Positions 1 to 6,584 of a stretch of 49,748 bases of DNA are shown piece after piece (position 1 is the stretch's first letter; each line of letters begins with the position of its first letter). The stretch is from Oscillospiraceae bacterium (GTDB lineage: Bacteria; Bacillota; Clostridia; Oscillospirales; Ruminococcaceae): contig JAJQDP010000043.1 of assembly GCA_021202155.1 (NCBI GenBank), positions 3,817 to 53,564 on the forward strand, read 5' to 3'. The notes under the pieces are model-generated. The model was not told where the DNA came from. It did no database searches and worked only from the letters and a program-made list of their open reading frames with translations. Position numbers and translations under genes: made by a program.

Positions 1-1589
1 CCAGCGATATTGACTGGCAGGTAGTAGTTGAGTATGTTGATGGCACTACTTCCACAACAGTATCTGCATCTGATGGCACCTGCACTGTAACTCCTGAAGC
101 TACAGCAATCAGCCAGATTTATGTTCAGTCAAAGGCTGCTGGGGATATAGCATTCACAAGCGTTAGCTACACTCTTGCTGAAGAAGACAGCGGCGACGAG
201 ACCTCCACTTTGGTTGAGGATGTTGACATCGCAACCTCCGGCTGGAACTATACTTATGATGCAACAACCGGAACTATCACCTACACCTCCGCTTGGGGCG
301 GCTGTGGCTGGTGGTTCGGTTCTTCCAGCGAGTTGGTTCTCTCCGAATTCACAGTTACTACCGGTGGCGAAATGACCTATCAGGTAGTTGTTGAGTACGT
401 TGATGGCACTACTTCCACTACAGTAGTTTCCAGCTCTGACGGCACTTGCACTGTAACTCCTGAGCAGACCGCTATCAAGCAGATCTATATCCAGGGCTAC
501 GAGGCAGGCAACCTCACTGTCACCGACGTAAGCTACACAGTTTACCAGGATACAAGCCTCTACTATGTATTCGCATTCGATGTTCAGAATACATCCGACT
601 GGGGCGGCGACTGGTGGCTCCCAAGCACTCAGGTTGAAGGCTACGCTGAGGAAGGCGAAGTTGTTACTGTCAATATCGACATAACCGACCTTCTCACTGC
701 TACAAACCTCGTTGCAGACGGTTCTAACCTCCTTATCACCAACTCCGGCGAGACTCTCAGTAATGTAACCATGACCGTTACTTACCTTGACAGTCAGAAC
801 GTTGAGCAGACATTGACCTACACCGTTTCAAGTGTTCCCGGCAGTGACAACACCATAATCACAACCGTCACATCCGAGCTCTACAATGCACTCAACACCT
901 CCGGCACAACAGTAACCCTTACATTCACTGTTGGTTCTGTTAGCTCGAAACTTTCCGCTCTTACATCCGGCTATCAGTTCATCTATGTCAATGAAGACTA
1001 CCATGCGCTTATAGTCACAAGAGAAGTAAACAGCGTCAACCGCAGATTCCTCATCAGTATTCCTCACGAAGACGAAGACCATGACGGCTACTGCGACACC
1101 TGCAAGGAATACATCGGCACTGACGAAGAGGAAGCAGAAATAGTCACAATCGACGATGTAGAGTATGAAGTAGTCTACTCGAACGAGGACGGAATCTCCG
1201 CCGGCAACTGGACTCAGGTTGACCTCGGCGACCTCGACCTCATCGAGGCACTCTCCCAGGAGGGCGCAATCTTAGTCATCACAAGAGACACCGAGACTGA
1301 GGTTTCTTTCGCTGATGGCGAGTATGAGAAGTTCCTTCTCATCGACTCCTGGTGGTCTAACGACCAGACTCCGATTGCTCTTGGCACTGCAGGACACACC
1401 TCCGCTGACGAAGATGTAATCGACTGCACATCTGACGACGGGACAACAGTTATCTATGATGGCTCAACAATCTATGAAGCATGGACAGACGGCGGCTACG
1501 CAGATGGCGGCACATCACTCGTCTTCATCTCGAACACCTCCGCATCCTACAAGATTGTAAGCATCCAGGTCTTAGTACCGGTAGCATAA
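1..1589 (+). CDS. Repetitive secreted/surface protein, 5' end outside the window
   Basis: The reading frame is open from the first bases (codons start at base 3) to a TAA at 1587-1589, giving about 529 visible residues with no start. Two related modules are seen, each with 'VVVEYVDGTTSTT' followed by 'DGTCTVTPE' and a strand ending in 'VSYT' (roughly 21-170 and 378-545). Aromatic-rich beta stretches such as 'WGGCGWWFG' precede the second module, and a third, different beta-rich segment follows a 'DEDHDGYCDTCKEYIG' stretch of the acidic CxxC kind common in large clostridial surface proteins. The composition (Thr, Ser, Asp, Gly, few Lys) fits an extracellular beta-sandwich protein, perhaps carbohydrate binding. 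No LPXTG motif or other C-terminal anchor is visible. The exact function is not recognised. Confidence 0.8.
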   Translation, partial: SDIDWQVVVEYVDGTTSTTVSASDGTCTVTPEATAISQIYVQSKAAGDIAFTSVSYTLAEEDSGDETSTLVEDVDIATSGWNYTYDATTGTITYTSAWGGCGWWFGSSSELVLSEFTVTTGGEMTYQVVVEYVDGTTSTTVVSSSDGTCTVTPEQTAIKQIYIQGYEAGNLTVTDVSYTVYQDTSLYYVFAFDVQNTSDWGGDWWLPSTQVEGYAEEGEVVTVNIDITDLLTATNLVADGSNLLITNSGETLSNVTMTVTYLDSQNVEQTLTYTVSSVPGSDNTIITTVTSELYNALNTSGTTVTLTFTVGSVSSKLSALTSGYQFIYVNEDYHALIVTREVNSVNRRFLISIPHEDEDHDGYCDTCKEYIGTDEEEAEIVTIDDVEYEVVYSNEDGISAGNWTQVDLGDLDLIEALSQEGAILVITRDTETEVSFADGEYEKFLLIDSWWSNDQTPIALGTAGHTSADEDVIDCTSDDGTTVIYDGSTIYEAWTDGGYADGGTSLVFISNTSASYKIVSIQVLVPVA

Positions 1590-1693
1590 TCAATAGTTCG
1601 TTCTCTTCAAATATCAGCTTCTGTTCAAAGTGAGAAATCGCCAAGAGTCTTTACATCCAAAAGATCAGGGTTCAAACCCTGCAGAAGAGAAAG

Positions 1694-1725
1694 TTCCCCA
1701 CCTCACCCGGTGGGGAATTTTCTTT
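1694..1725 (+). terminator. Rho-independent terminator after the surface protein
   Basis: TTCCCCA (1694-1700) pairs with TGGGGAA (1711-1717) and is followed by TTTTCTTT. It lies about 105 bases after the stop of the surface protein and could also stop the convergent minus-strand gene. Confidence 0.75.
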
Positions 1726-1786
1726 GTGCGCCCTCTGAGTCACGCCATCGGTGTGCCAGCTACTCTGAAAGCCGATGGTGGATGGG

Positions 1787-2480
1787 TCAACCAATAACCT
1801 CCACCGCCGTATAAGTCTTCCCTTCACTATCCGCCAAATCAACAAAACAGCTTCCGCCAACCGTGGCAATCCTCGGATAGATGGTGTCGCCAAGGTGCGC
1901 CTGGCGTTTGTACTCGACGCGGAGCTCTTTAATGTTTGATATATCGGGCATAAGCCCGAGGGCAATCTCTATGTATCTGGCGTTATTGACATGGTGATTG
2001 AGGTCGATGTCGTCCGCTCTGACGGGAATCGGCACAACAGGGGTCATCTCGTCGGGAAGGGAAAGCTTCCTCGGCGCATAGTCCATCTCAAGCCTTTCAT
2101 CAAGGCTATATGCGGCTTTTTCCTCCTCGGGAGGTCTTGCGGGTCTTCCGGTTTCTGTGTTGACATAGACCCAGATGGAGTTCGCCTTGACGAGGGTCTT
2201 TCCGGACTTGTCAGTAATAATGAAGTTGCGGTGTCCGTAGCAGTTCGTGAACTCATATGGTCGCGTCTCGACAGTGATTTCGTCGTAGAGCTTCGGGCAA
2301 TCCTCCAGGACCACCTGCCAGCTTGAAAGAAGCCAGACCCGGTGGTTTGCGTTAAGATACGCCGATAGATTCGCAGTGGAGCATGACGCAGTCCTGCATG
2401 TAGTTCATAATGCTCCCAAGCTTGAGCCGCCCCTGCTCGTCCGTCTCGCTGAATCTGACCTTCCCGGTCATCTGATACAT
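1787..2480 (-). pseudogene. Acyl-ACP thioesterase, frameshifted
   Basis: Members of this family (FatA/FatB-like) hydrolyse acyl-ACP to release fatty acids. The 5' part, starting at ATG 2480 after a GGAGG site, reads 'MYQMTGKVRFSETDEQGRLK' and on to 'MLHCESIGVS', then meets TAA at 2352-2354. The rest lies in another frame and continues with 'LNANHRVWLLSSWQVV', then the hot-dog-fold signature 'DLNHHVNNARYIE' and a stop at 1787. The two halves join without loss near 2358-2365, so a 1-base or 2-base length change has broken an otherwise complete gene of about 230 codons. A translation start at GTG 2314 would give only the C-terminal 175 residues. It may be a true pseudogene or a sequencing error; no homopolymer lies at the break. 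Confidence 0.8.
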
Positions 2481-2510
2481 AATAACCCCTCCAAAGTTGT
2501 TGTTTATACC

Positions 2511-2539
2511 ATTATAATATCATTTTTTGAAGTCGTCAA
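2511..2539 (-). promoter_or_regulatory. Sigma-70-type promoter of the thioesterase gene
   Basis: On the minus strand, TTGACG (2539-2534) and TATAAT (2516-2511) are separated by exactly 17 bases. The start codon at 2480 lies about 25 bases downstream of the likely transcription start. Confidence 0.8.
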
Positions 2540-2666
2540 GGGACAAATTGGGGAGGAATGTGCAAATCGGAGGTTTCTCACCTGCTGAGATTTTTGCCTC
2601 AAAATCGTATCAGAATATTAAGAATTTTTCGGAAATTTCTCACCCCTGAAAGCTAAAAACTTACTA

Positions 2667-2692
2667 TTGACAAATTTTGCGGGGGGTATAAT
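2667..2692 (+). promoter_or_regulatory. Promoter with a G6 tract in its spacer, possibly phase-variable
   Basis: Consensus TTGACA (2667-2672) and TATAAT (2687-2692) are separated by only 14 bases, and the last six bases of the spacer are GGGGGG. A 16-18 base spacer is optimal for this kind of promoter, so two to four more G would make a strong promoter from a weak one. It drives the small DNA-binding protein at 2799. The upstream sequence AAATTTCTCA followed by CCCC is shared with the promoter at 40655. Confidence 0.6.
2681..2686 (+). repeat. Homopolymer G6 (promoter spacer)
   Basis: Six G preceded by TTTTGC and followed directly by the TATAAT box. See the promoter at 2667-2692. Confidence 0.9.
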
Positions 2693-2798
2693 AGGGTTAT
2701 CAGATTTGATTCTTTTATTGAGAATTTTATAGCCAAATGTCCCAATTTCTCAGATATTGAGCTATATGGTTCTCAGCGACAGCGAAGGGATGAGACTT

Positions 2799-3041
2799 AT
2801 GCCAGGTCGAGGCAGACCAAGGACGGGAAGGTCGGTTGAAAAGAAGCGCGCCTGCCGGAAGCGTTACTACGCGAAAACTGCAAATCTTTATTCACGCCGA
2901 GCCTGGACGGAAGAGGAAACCCAGCTTGTAATGGAACATTCCATACCCGACAGTGAACTGTCCGTGAAGCTCGGCAGGTCTCTCAAGGGCATACAGGAAA
3001 AACGCCGGCGGATGAAGAAATCAAATCAGAATTCCCTTTGA
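2799..3041 (+). CDS. Small SANT/Myb-like DNA-binding protein (left copy)
   Basis: An 80-residue basic protein. Residues from 'CRKRYYAKTANLYSRR' through 'WTEEETQLVMEH' to 'LGRSLKGIQEKRRR' look like a helix-turn-helix of the SANT/Myb type, with the typical W-T-x-E-E start and a basic recognition end. It is a clear paralogue of the protein at 47527, which shares 'CRKRYYAKTANLYPR' and 'LVMEHSVPDS'. ATG 2799 was chosen because it gives an N-terminus (MPGRG...) matching the paralogue (MPTIK...); upstream ATG and TTG codons in frame exist. Its promoter carries a G6 tract. It may regulate surface genes at this locus; that role is inference. Confidence 0.7.
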   Translation: MPGRGRPRTGRSVEKKRACRKRYYAKTANLYSRRAWTEEETQLVMEHSIPDSELSVKLGRSLKGIQEKRRRMKKSNQNSL

Positions 3042-3075
3042 ATTTTGAGTTTACTAAGATAGGAGAGAAGTTATT

Positions 3076-3207
3076 ATGAAAAATTATGAGACACCTATAT
3101 TTGAAGTTGTTAGCTTTGAGCAGGAGTATGTACTGGTTGCCGGTTCAATAACCGGTTCAGGCAGTAAGCCGCAGACTTTTGAGGGATATAAACTTGTTGA
3201 TAAATAA
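3076..3207 (+). CDS. Small conserved peptide (43 residues, left copy)
   Basis: ATG 3076 follows AGGAGAG by 9 bases and the frame ends with TAA at 3205-3207. The peptide starts 'MKNYETPIFEVVSFEQEYVL' and ends in a Gly/Ser-rich stretch. The start closely matches the peptide at 46641 ('MNKYETPKIEVVVF'). Short proteins with a 'KYETP/KYEKP-x-x-E-V' start are widespread in Clostridia and have no assigned function; the leader-like conserved start and variable end recall a secreted or modified peptide precursor, but no maturation enzyme is seen nearby. It is probably co-transcribed with the DNA-binding protein 34 bases upstream. Confidence 0.6.
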   Translation: MKNYETPIFEVVSFEQEYVLVAGSITGSGSKPQTFEGYKLVDK

Positions 3208-3354
3208 GAAAGCAATAGACATTTTATATCAAAAATGTTGGTTTATCTGGTGTTATCAAAAAATTAATCTGTAGCAAAGCTGAGGGAATCGGGTGTAAAA
3301 CATTGATTCCCTATATTGCTGTTTGTACACTTTAATCGACGGTGAATTGTGACA

Positions 3355-4347
3355 ATGGATGATATTGATTTGGTCGTCACTTGGGTTGATGGAACTGATT
3401 CTTCTTGGATTAGTTTAAGACGACAATATGAGATTGATGGCAAAAGCAATAATTCTGTAATCTTCTATCGTGACTGGGAACTGATGCGTTACTGGTTCAG
3501 GGGAGTGGAGAGAAATCTTCCGTGGATTCGGAAAATCCATTTCGTAACCTGGGGACATCTTCCGAAGTGGCTCAATATTTCTCATCCAAAGCTTCAGATT
3601 GTCAAACACGAAGATTATATTCCATCTGAATTTTGTCCATCTTTTTCATCACATCCGATAGAACTAAATATGCACAGGATCAAGGGACTCTCTGAGCGAT
3701 TTATATACGCGAATGATGACATGTTTTTCATCGGGAAAATTGAGCCGGATTATTACTTTAAGAGTGGCTTGCCTTGTGATTGTTTGTGCTTGCGACCTAT
3801 AACAGAATCTTGTGAGGATGGGTTTGGGCATATTTTGTGGAACAATATTGCTTGCATAAATCGGAATTTTTCTATGGGAGATTGCATGAAAGAGAATGGG
3901 GAGAAGTGGTTTTCGGAGTTATATCCAGATGTAGTGATGGATTTGAATAGAACATGTTCTGCGTTCCACAATTTTCCTGGCTTCCGGGATGAACACCTCC
4001 CGATTCCCTTCTTGAAGAGTACATTTGAGGAAGTGTGTGAAAAAGAGTATCGTCTGTTGCGAAGAACCTCGGGTCATAAATTCCGCTCCAATGAAGATGT
4101 CTCAGTCTGGCTGATGCGGTATTGGCAACTTGTAAAAGGTGAATTTGTCCCTCGTATGCCAAAGGGAATTGCCATAACGGTTTCTGAGCCTATGAATGTG
4201 TTGCGGGACGCAATACTGAGTGCAGAGAACCCCGTTATTTGCCTGAATGATAGCTTAGACGAGATTGATTTTGAAGAGCGTTCTCAGTATATCCGCAGTC
4301 TCTTTGAAATTATCTTGCCTGAGATGAGTTCGTTTGAGCTGTACTGA
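3355..4347 (+). CDS. Stealth-family polysaccharide phosphotransferase
   Basis: Stealth proteins transfer a hexose-1-phosphate (or related sugar phosphate) from a nucleotide sugar to a growing cell-surface glycan. Conserved regions are seen in order: CR1 'DLVVTWVDGTD' near the N-terminus; CR2 'RDWELMRYWFRGVERNLPWI' through 'IHFVTWGHLPKWL'; 'SSHPIELNMHRIKGLSERFIYANDDMFF', the usual NDDMF centre; and 'NEDVSVWLMRYWQL' towards the end. ATG 3355 was chosen over the in-frame GTG at 3349 because it gives the usual CR1 distance. The next gene starts 12 bases later, suggesting an operon running to the terminator at 5359. Confidence 0.88.
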   Translation: MDDIDLVVTWVDGTDSSWISLRRQYEIDGKSNNSVIFYRDWELMRYWFRGVERNLPWIRKIHFVTWGHLPKWLNISHPKLQIVKHEDYIPSEFCPSFSSHPIELNMHRIKGLSERFIYANDDMFFIGKIEPDYYFKSGLPCDCLCLRPITESCEDGFGHILWNNIACINRNFSMGDCMKENGEKWFSELYPDVVMDLNRTCSAFHNFPGFRDEHLPIPFLKSTFEEVCEKEYRLLRRTSGHKFRSNEDVSVWLMRYWQLVKGEFVPRMPKGIAITVSEPMNVLRDAILSAENPVICLNDSLDEIDFEERSQYIRSLFEIILPEMSSFELY

Positions 4348-4359
4348 GGGAGGGAACAG

Positions 4360-4968
4360 ATGAAGAAGCTTATATTTGTTATCCCCACACAGATGAGTGA
4401 TGATGGGTCGCTTAAGATAAAGAATTTCAGAAGCCTTAGGGTGATGATAGGCTGTCTGAAAGAAGACTATAATATTACTCTCCTGATTCAGACTCATAGA
4501 GATAAACGTATTCCAGAGCTTGATGAGCTAAGAGTTACGTTGCTATATGACAATTCGCCTCAGAAAGAAGAGACCGAGTTGTTTCCGTCACGTTTCAGGA
4601 CAAGCTGTGGAAGATGGTCTGCGCGGGAAAAGATAGTCTCGGAGTGTGATTGCCTGATTGCATGGGATGGTTGCTCGCCTTGGTGTCTTGCAACTGCCCT
4701 TACGTGCGTAAACTTGAGTTCTGCAGGGGCAAAACGGCAAGTACTATGGATTCATGATGACCCGAATTTGTATCTTATGCCGTCAGATCATGCTTTTTAT
4801 TCTGATTTGTGTTGTCAGTTTGATTCGGTGATTGCGTCAGATGAGGAAATCTGCAAAAAATTATACTGCGAAACTGTAAAGCTTCCTGTAGATTCGTCCT
4901 GGTATCTTGAACAGTCAGAACAGCCTTGTGATTGTGAGTTCAGAGAGGATGAGATAAATGCCGAATGA
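4360..4968 (+). CDS. Glycosyltransferase-like protein, N-terminal half
   Basis: A 202-residue protein starting 'MKKLIFVIPTQMSDDGSLKI' like a GT-B glycosyltransferase N-terminal domain, with a Rossmann-like strand 'CDCLIAWDGCSPWCLATAL' and 'QVLWIHDDPNLYLMPSDHAF'. It ends where a GT4 protein would enter its C-terminal domain, and the next frame (4965) supplies that domain. An AGGGAGG site precedes ATG 4360. The stop TGA overlaps the next start (ATGA at 4965). It is either half of a two-part transferase or the 5' part of a broken gene. Confidence 0.6.
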   Translation: MKKLIFVIPTQMSDDGSLKIKNFRSLRVMIGCLKEDYNITLLIQTHRDKRIPELDELRVTLLYDNSPQKEETELFPSRFRTSCGRWSAREKIVSECDCLIAWDGCSPWCLATALTCVNLSSAGAKRQVLWIHDDPNLYLMPSDHAFYSDLCCQFDSVIASDEEICKKLYCETVKLPVDSSWYLEQSEQPCDCEFREDEINAE

Positions 4969-5345
4969 GCGTGGAAAGCGACATGGAAACCCTGCCCGCC
5001 AAAATTGCAGAACTGCGGGAACAGAATAAGCCGGTTCATTGTTACCTTATCGGAGATGGAGTGCGTTTTAATCGCTATATCCAGCAAGTAGCAATTTATG
5101 ATGTCGACAGTGCTTTCACTCTTCTTGGAGCAAAGGAGAATCCATATCCATATCTCAGAGACGCGGACGCACTGATTGTGTCAGAAGAGGAACGTACAGT
5201 AGAAATAGAAACAGCCGCAGAAATATTTGGTGTACCTATAGTTCCGGCTGGGCAGTTAGACTGGATAGACTCAAAAAAAGAATCTCAAAAGGAAAATCAG
5301 TTTGTCTGGACAGACGGGGCAAAACTGATTGATATGTTGGGATGA
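4965..5345 (+). CDS. Glycosyltransferase-like protein, C-terminal half
   Basis: A 126-residue protein with the hallmarks of a GT4 C-terminal domain: 'NKPVHCYLIGDGVRFNRYIQ' resembles the usual 'LIGDGPxxxxL' strand, and 'TLLGAKENPYPYLRDADALIVSEEERTVEIETAA' resembles 'FLGxxxNPYPYLKxADLFVLSSxxEGxxxxxxEA'. It overlaps the preceding half by 4 bases (ATGA), so coupling or an old frameshift are both possible. Combined length (about 328) is slightly short for a complete GT4. Confidence 0.6.
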   Translation: MSVESDMETLPAKIAELREQNKPVHCYLIGDGVRFNRYIQQVAIYDVDSAFTLLGAKENPYPYLRDADALIVSEEERTVEIETAAEIFGVPIVPAGQLDWIDSKKESQKENQFVWTDGAKLIDMLG

Positions 5346-5358
5346 TTCGCGAAATAAT

Positions 5359-5394
5359 CCGGCACAGCCTACGTTGACTGCGCCGGTTTTTCTT
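5359..5394 (+). terminator. Rho-independent terminator
   Basis: CCGGC-a-CAG (5359-5367) pairs with CTG-c-GCCGG (5378-5386), followed by TTTTTCTTTTT. It ends the Stealth/glycosyltransferase operon 13 bases after the last stop. Confidence 0.9.
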
Positions 5395-5404
5395 TTTGTG
5401 ATAC

Positions 5405-5433
5405 TTGATTTAAGCCTCGCTTTGTGGTAAGCT
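5405..5433 (+). promoter_or_regulatory. Promoter with conserved TTTGTGGTA core, copy 1
   Basis: TTGATT (5405-5410), 17-base spacer ending TTTGTGG, then TAAGCT (5428-5433). The same layout and core sequence recur at 11719 and 49154, each ahead of an accessory nuclease or toxin-like gene. Confidence 0.65.
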
Positions 5434-5468
5434 ATAAGTATAGTATTTGTGATACCGGAGGTGGTCGA

Positions 5469-5672
5469 ATGAGCAAGTTGTCGTTTGTGACTTTTTGTGT
5501 GGAGTATTATGCTGAGCATACTAATCAGCCAAGCGAAAAGGTGTACGAGCTTTTCAAGAAGGAAAAGGTTTTGGATATGCTTCGCGATGATTACGACGAC
5601 CTTCATGGAATGAGTATGGAGTATATGATGCAGCTTATCGATCAGTATCTGGGAGGCGACGGCAAATGTTAG
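5469..5672 (+). CDS. DUF3791-type small protein (putative antitoxin), first copy
   Basis: A 67-residue protein ('MSKLSFVTFCVEYYAEHTNQ' ... 'GMSMEYMMQLIDQYL') of the DUF3791 type, which usually sits next to DUF3990 genes. ATG 5469 follows GGAGGTG by 5 bases. It overlaps the DUF3990 start by 7 bases, so the two are translationally coupled. By gene order it is a likely antitoxin or accessory factor for the next gene; this is inference from the family's usual context. Confidence 0.75.
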   Translation: MSKLSFVTFCVEYYAEHTNQPSEKVYELFKKEKVLDMLRDDYDDLHGMSMEYMMQLIDQYLGGDGKC

Positions 5673-6160
5673 TGTACCATGGCACGACATTAGAAATACA
5701 ACACCCTAAAATCTTCGCAAGTGAAATTGGAAGAGATTTTGGATTCGCTTTTTATACGACGGATATAAAGGAACAGGCGGAGCGTTGGGCGATTCGACGT
5801 GCGAAGATTCTGTCACGAAACAGTGGGAAAAGCGAACAGGCGGTTGTAAATGTCTATGAATGGAACGAGAAACAAACTTTGAAGAAAAAGGTTTTTGAAG
5901 ATGCTTCGCTGGACTGGCTTGACATGGTAGTACAGTGCAGGAGCGATACCAGTTATCAGCACGAGTATGATATTGTTATTGGAAAGATTGCGAACGATAA
6001 TGTTGGTGAGACTGTGTCCTATGTCGTTCAGGGCATTATGCGAAAAGAAGACGCAGTTGAACGGCTGAAATTTGAAAAAATCAATAATCAGATTGCTTTC
6101 TGTACGGAAGCGGCATTGTCTGAACTGACGTTTGTAGAGAGTTATATTGTGGAGGCATAA
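5666..6160 (+). CDS. DUF3990 protein, ADP-ribosyltransferase-like putative toxin
   Basis: A 164-residue protein. 'LVYHGTT' at the N-terminus and 'EIGRDFGFAFYTTDIKEQAERWA' (about residues 19-41) match the first two motifs of the ADP-ribosyltransferase fold as described for DUF3990 (H of YHG, and FGxxFYTT). 'VVQCRSDTSYQHEYDIVIGKIANDNV' and the later 'QIAFCTEAALSELTFVESYIVEA' complete the family pattern; the glutamine-rich 'NNQIAFCT' (QIxF) is typical. It sits between two DUF3791 genes with overlapping or near-overlapping starts, the usual arrangement of this set, which is thought to be toxin-antitoxin or defence related. Target unknown. Confidence 0.75.
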   Translation: MLVYHGTTLEIQHPKIFASEIGRDFGFAFYTTDIKEQAERWAIRRAKILSRNSGKSEQAVVNVYEWNEKQTLKKKVFEDASLDWLDMVVQCRSDTSYQHEYDIVIGKIANDNVGETVSYVVQGIMRKEDAVERLKFEKINNQIAFCTEAALSELTFVESYIVEA

Positions 6161-6166
6161 AGCTAT

Positions 6167-6370
6167 ATGGCACACGCACTTATAAGAGCAACCCTGATCC
6201 CGGAAATTGTACGGATGATTTCAGAAAAATTTAATGTTTCGGAAGAGGAAGCAATGGATGAGTTTTATACTTCGCGGACGGCGGAATCGCTGTCTGACTC
6301 TGAAACTGGCTTGTATGGGCAGTCTGCACTGTTTATTTTCGGACTGTTCTGTGAGGAAAAGAATGAATAG
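6167..6370 (+). CDS. DUF3791-type small protein, second copy
   Basis: A 67-residue protein ('PEIVRMISEKFNVSEEEAMD', then 'YTSRTAESLSDSETGLYGQS', 'IFGLFCEE') matching the other DUF3791 subtype that normally follows DUF3990. ATG 6167 lies 6 bases after the DUF3990 stop. GGAGG at 6150-6155 lies inside the end of the upstream gene. Confidence 0.75.
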   Translation: MAHALIRATLIPEIVRMISEKFNVSEEEAMDEFYTSRTAESLSDSETGLYGQSALFIFGLFCEEKNE

Positions 6371-6421
6371 TATAATATCCACGTTTGCCTGACTCCCCAT
6401 CCGCCACAAAAACAAAACATC

Positions 6422-6480
6422 CCCGGCAGATTTCTTCTGAAGTGAACCGCACTTCGGGCGACAGTCTGCCGGGCTTATTT
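6422..6480 (+). terminator. Terminator, long two-part hairpin
   Basis: CCCGGCAGA (6422-6430) pairs perfectly with TCTGCCGGG (6465-6473), enclosing a second stem GAAGTG/CACTTC (6439-6444 and 6450-6455); CTTATTTA follows. It separates the DUF3990 set from the recombinase operon. Confidence 0.8.
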
Positions 6481-6498
6481 ATGCCCAAAACATTAAAG

Positions 6499-6527
6499 TT
6501 GCAATAGTGCCTTTATTGTGCTAAAAT
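6499..6527 (+). promoter_or_regulatory. Promoter of the recombinase operon
   Basis: TTGCAA (6499-6504), a 17-base spacer and TAAAAT (6522-6527). It lies about 58 bases ahead of the first recombinase start. Confidence 0.65.
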
Positions 6528-6584
6528 CCAAGCATTAAGCAAGCAAACATTTTCAGCTTGCAGTATGAAAGGAGTATTGCAATT

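Noticed and set aside
1655-1692. tRNA-like 3' end ('GGTTCAAACCC' T-arm-like hairpin)
   Set aside because: The loop is 6 rather than 7 bases, no acceptor or anticodon stem can be drawn upstream, and no CCA-compatible acceptor is seen.
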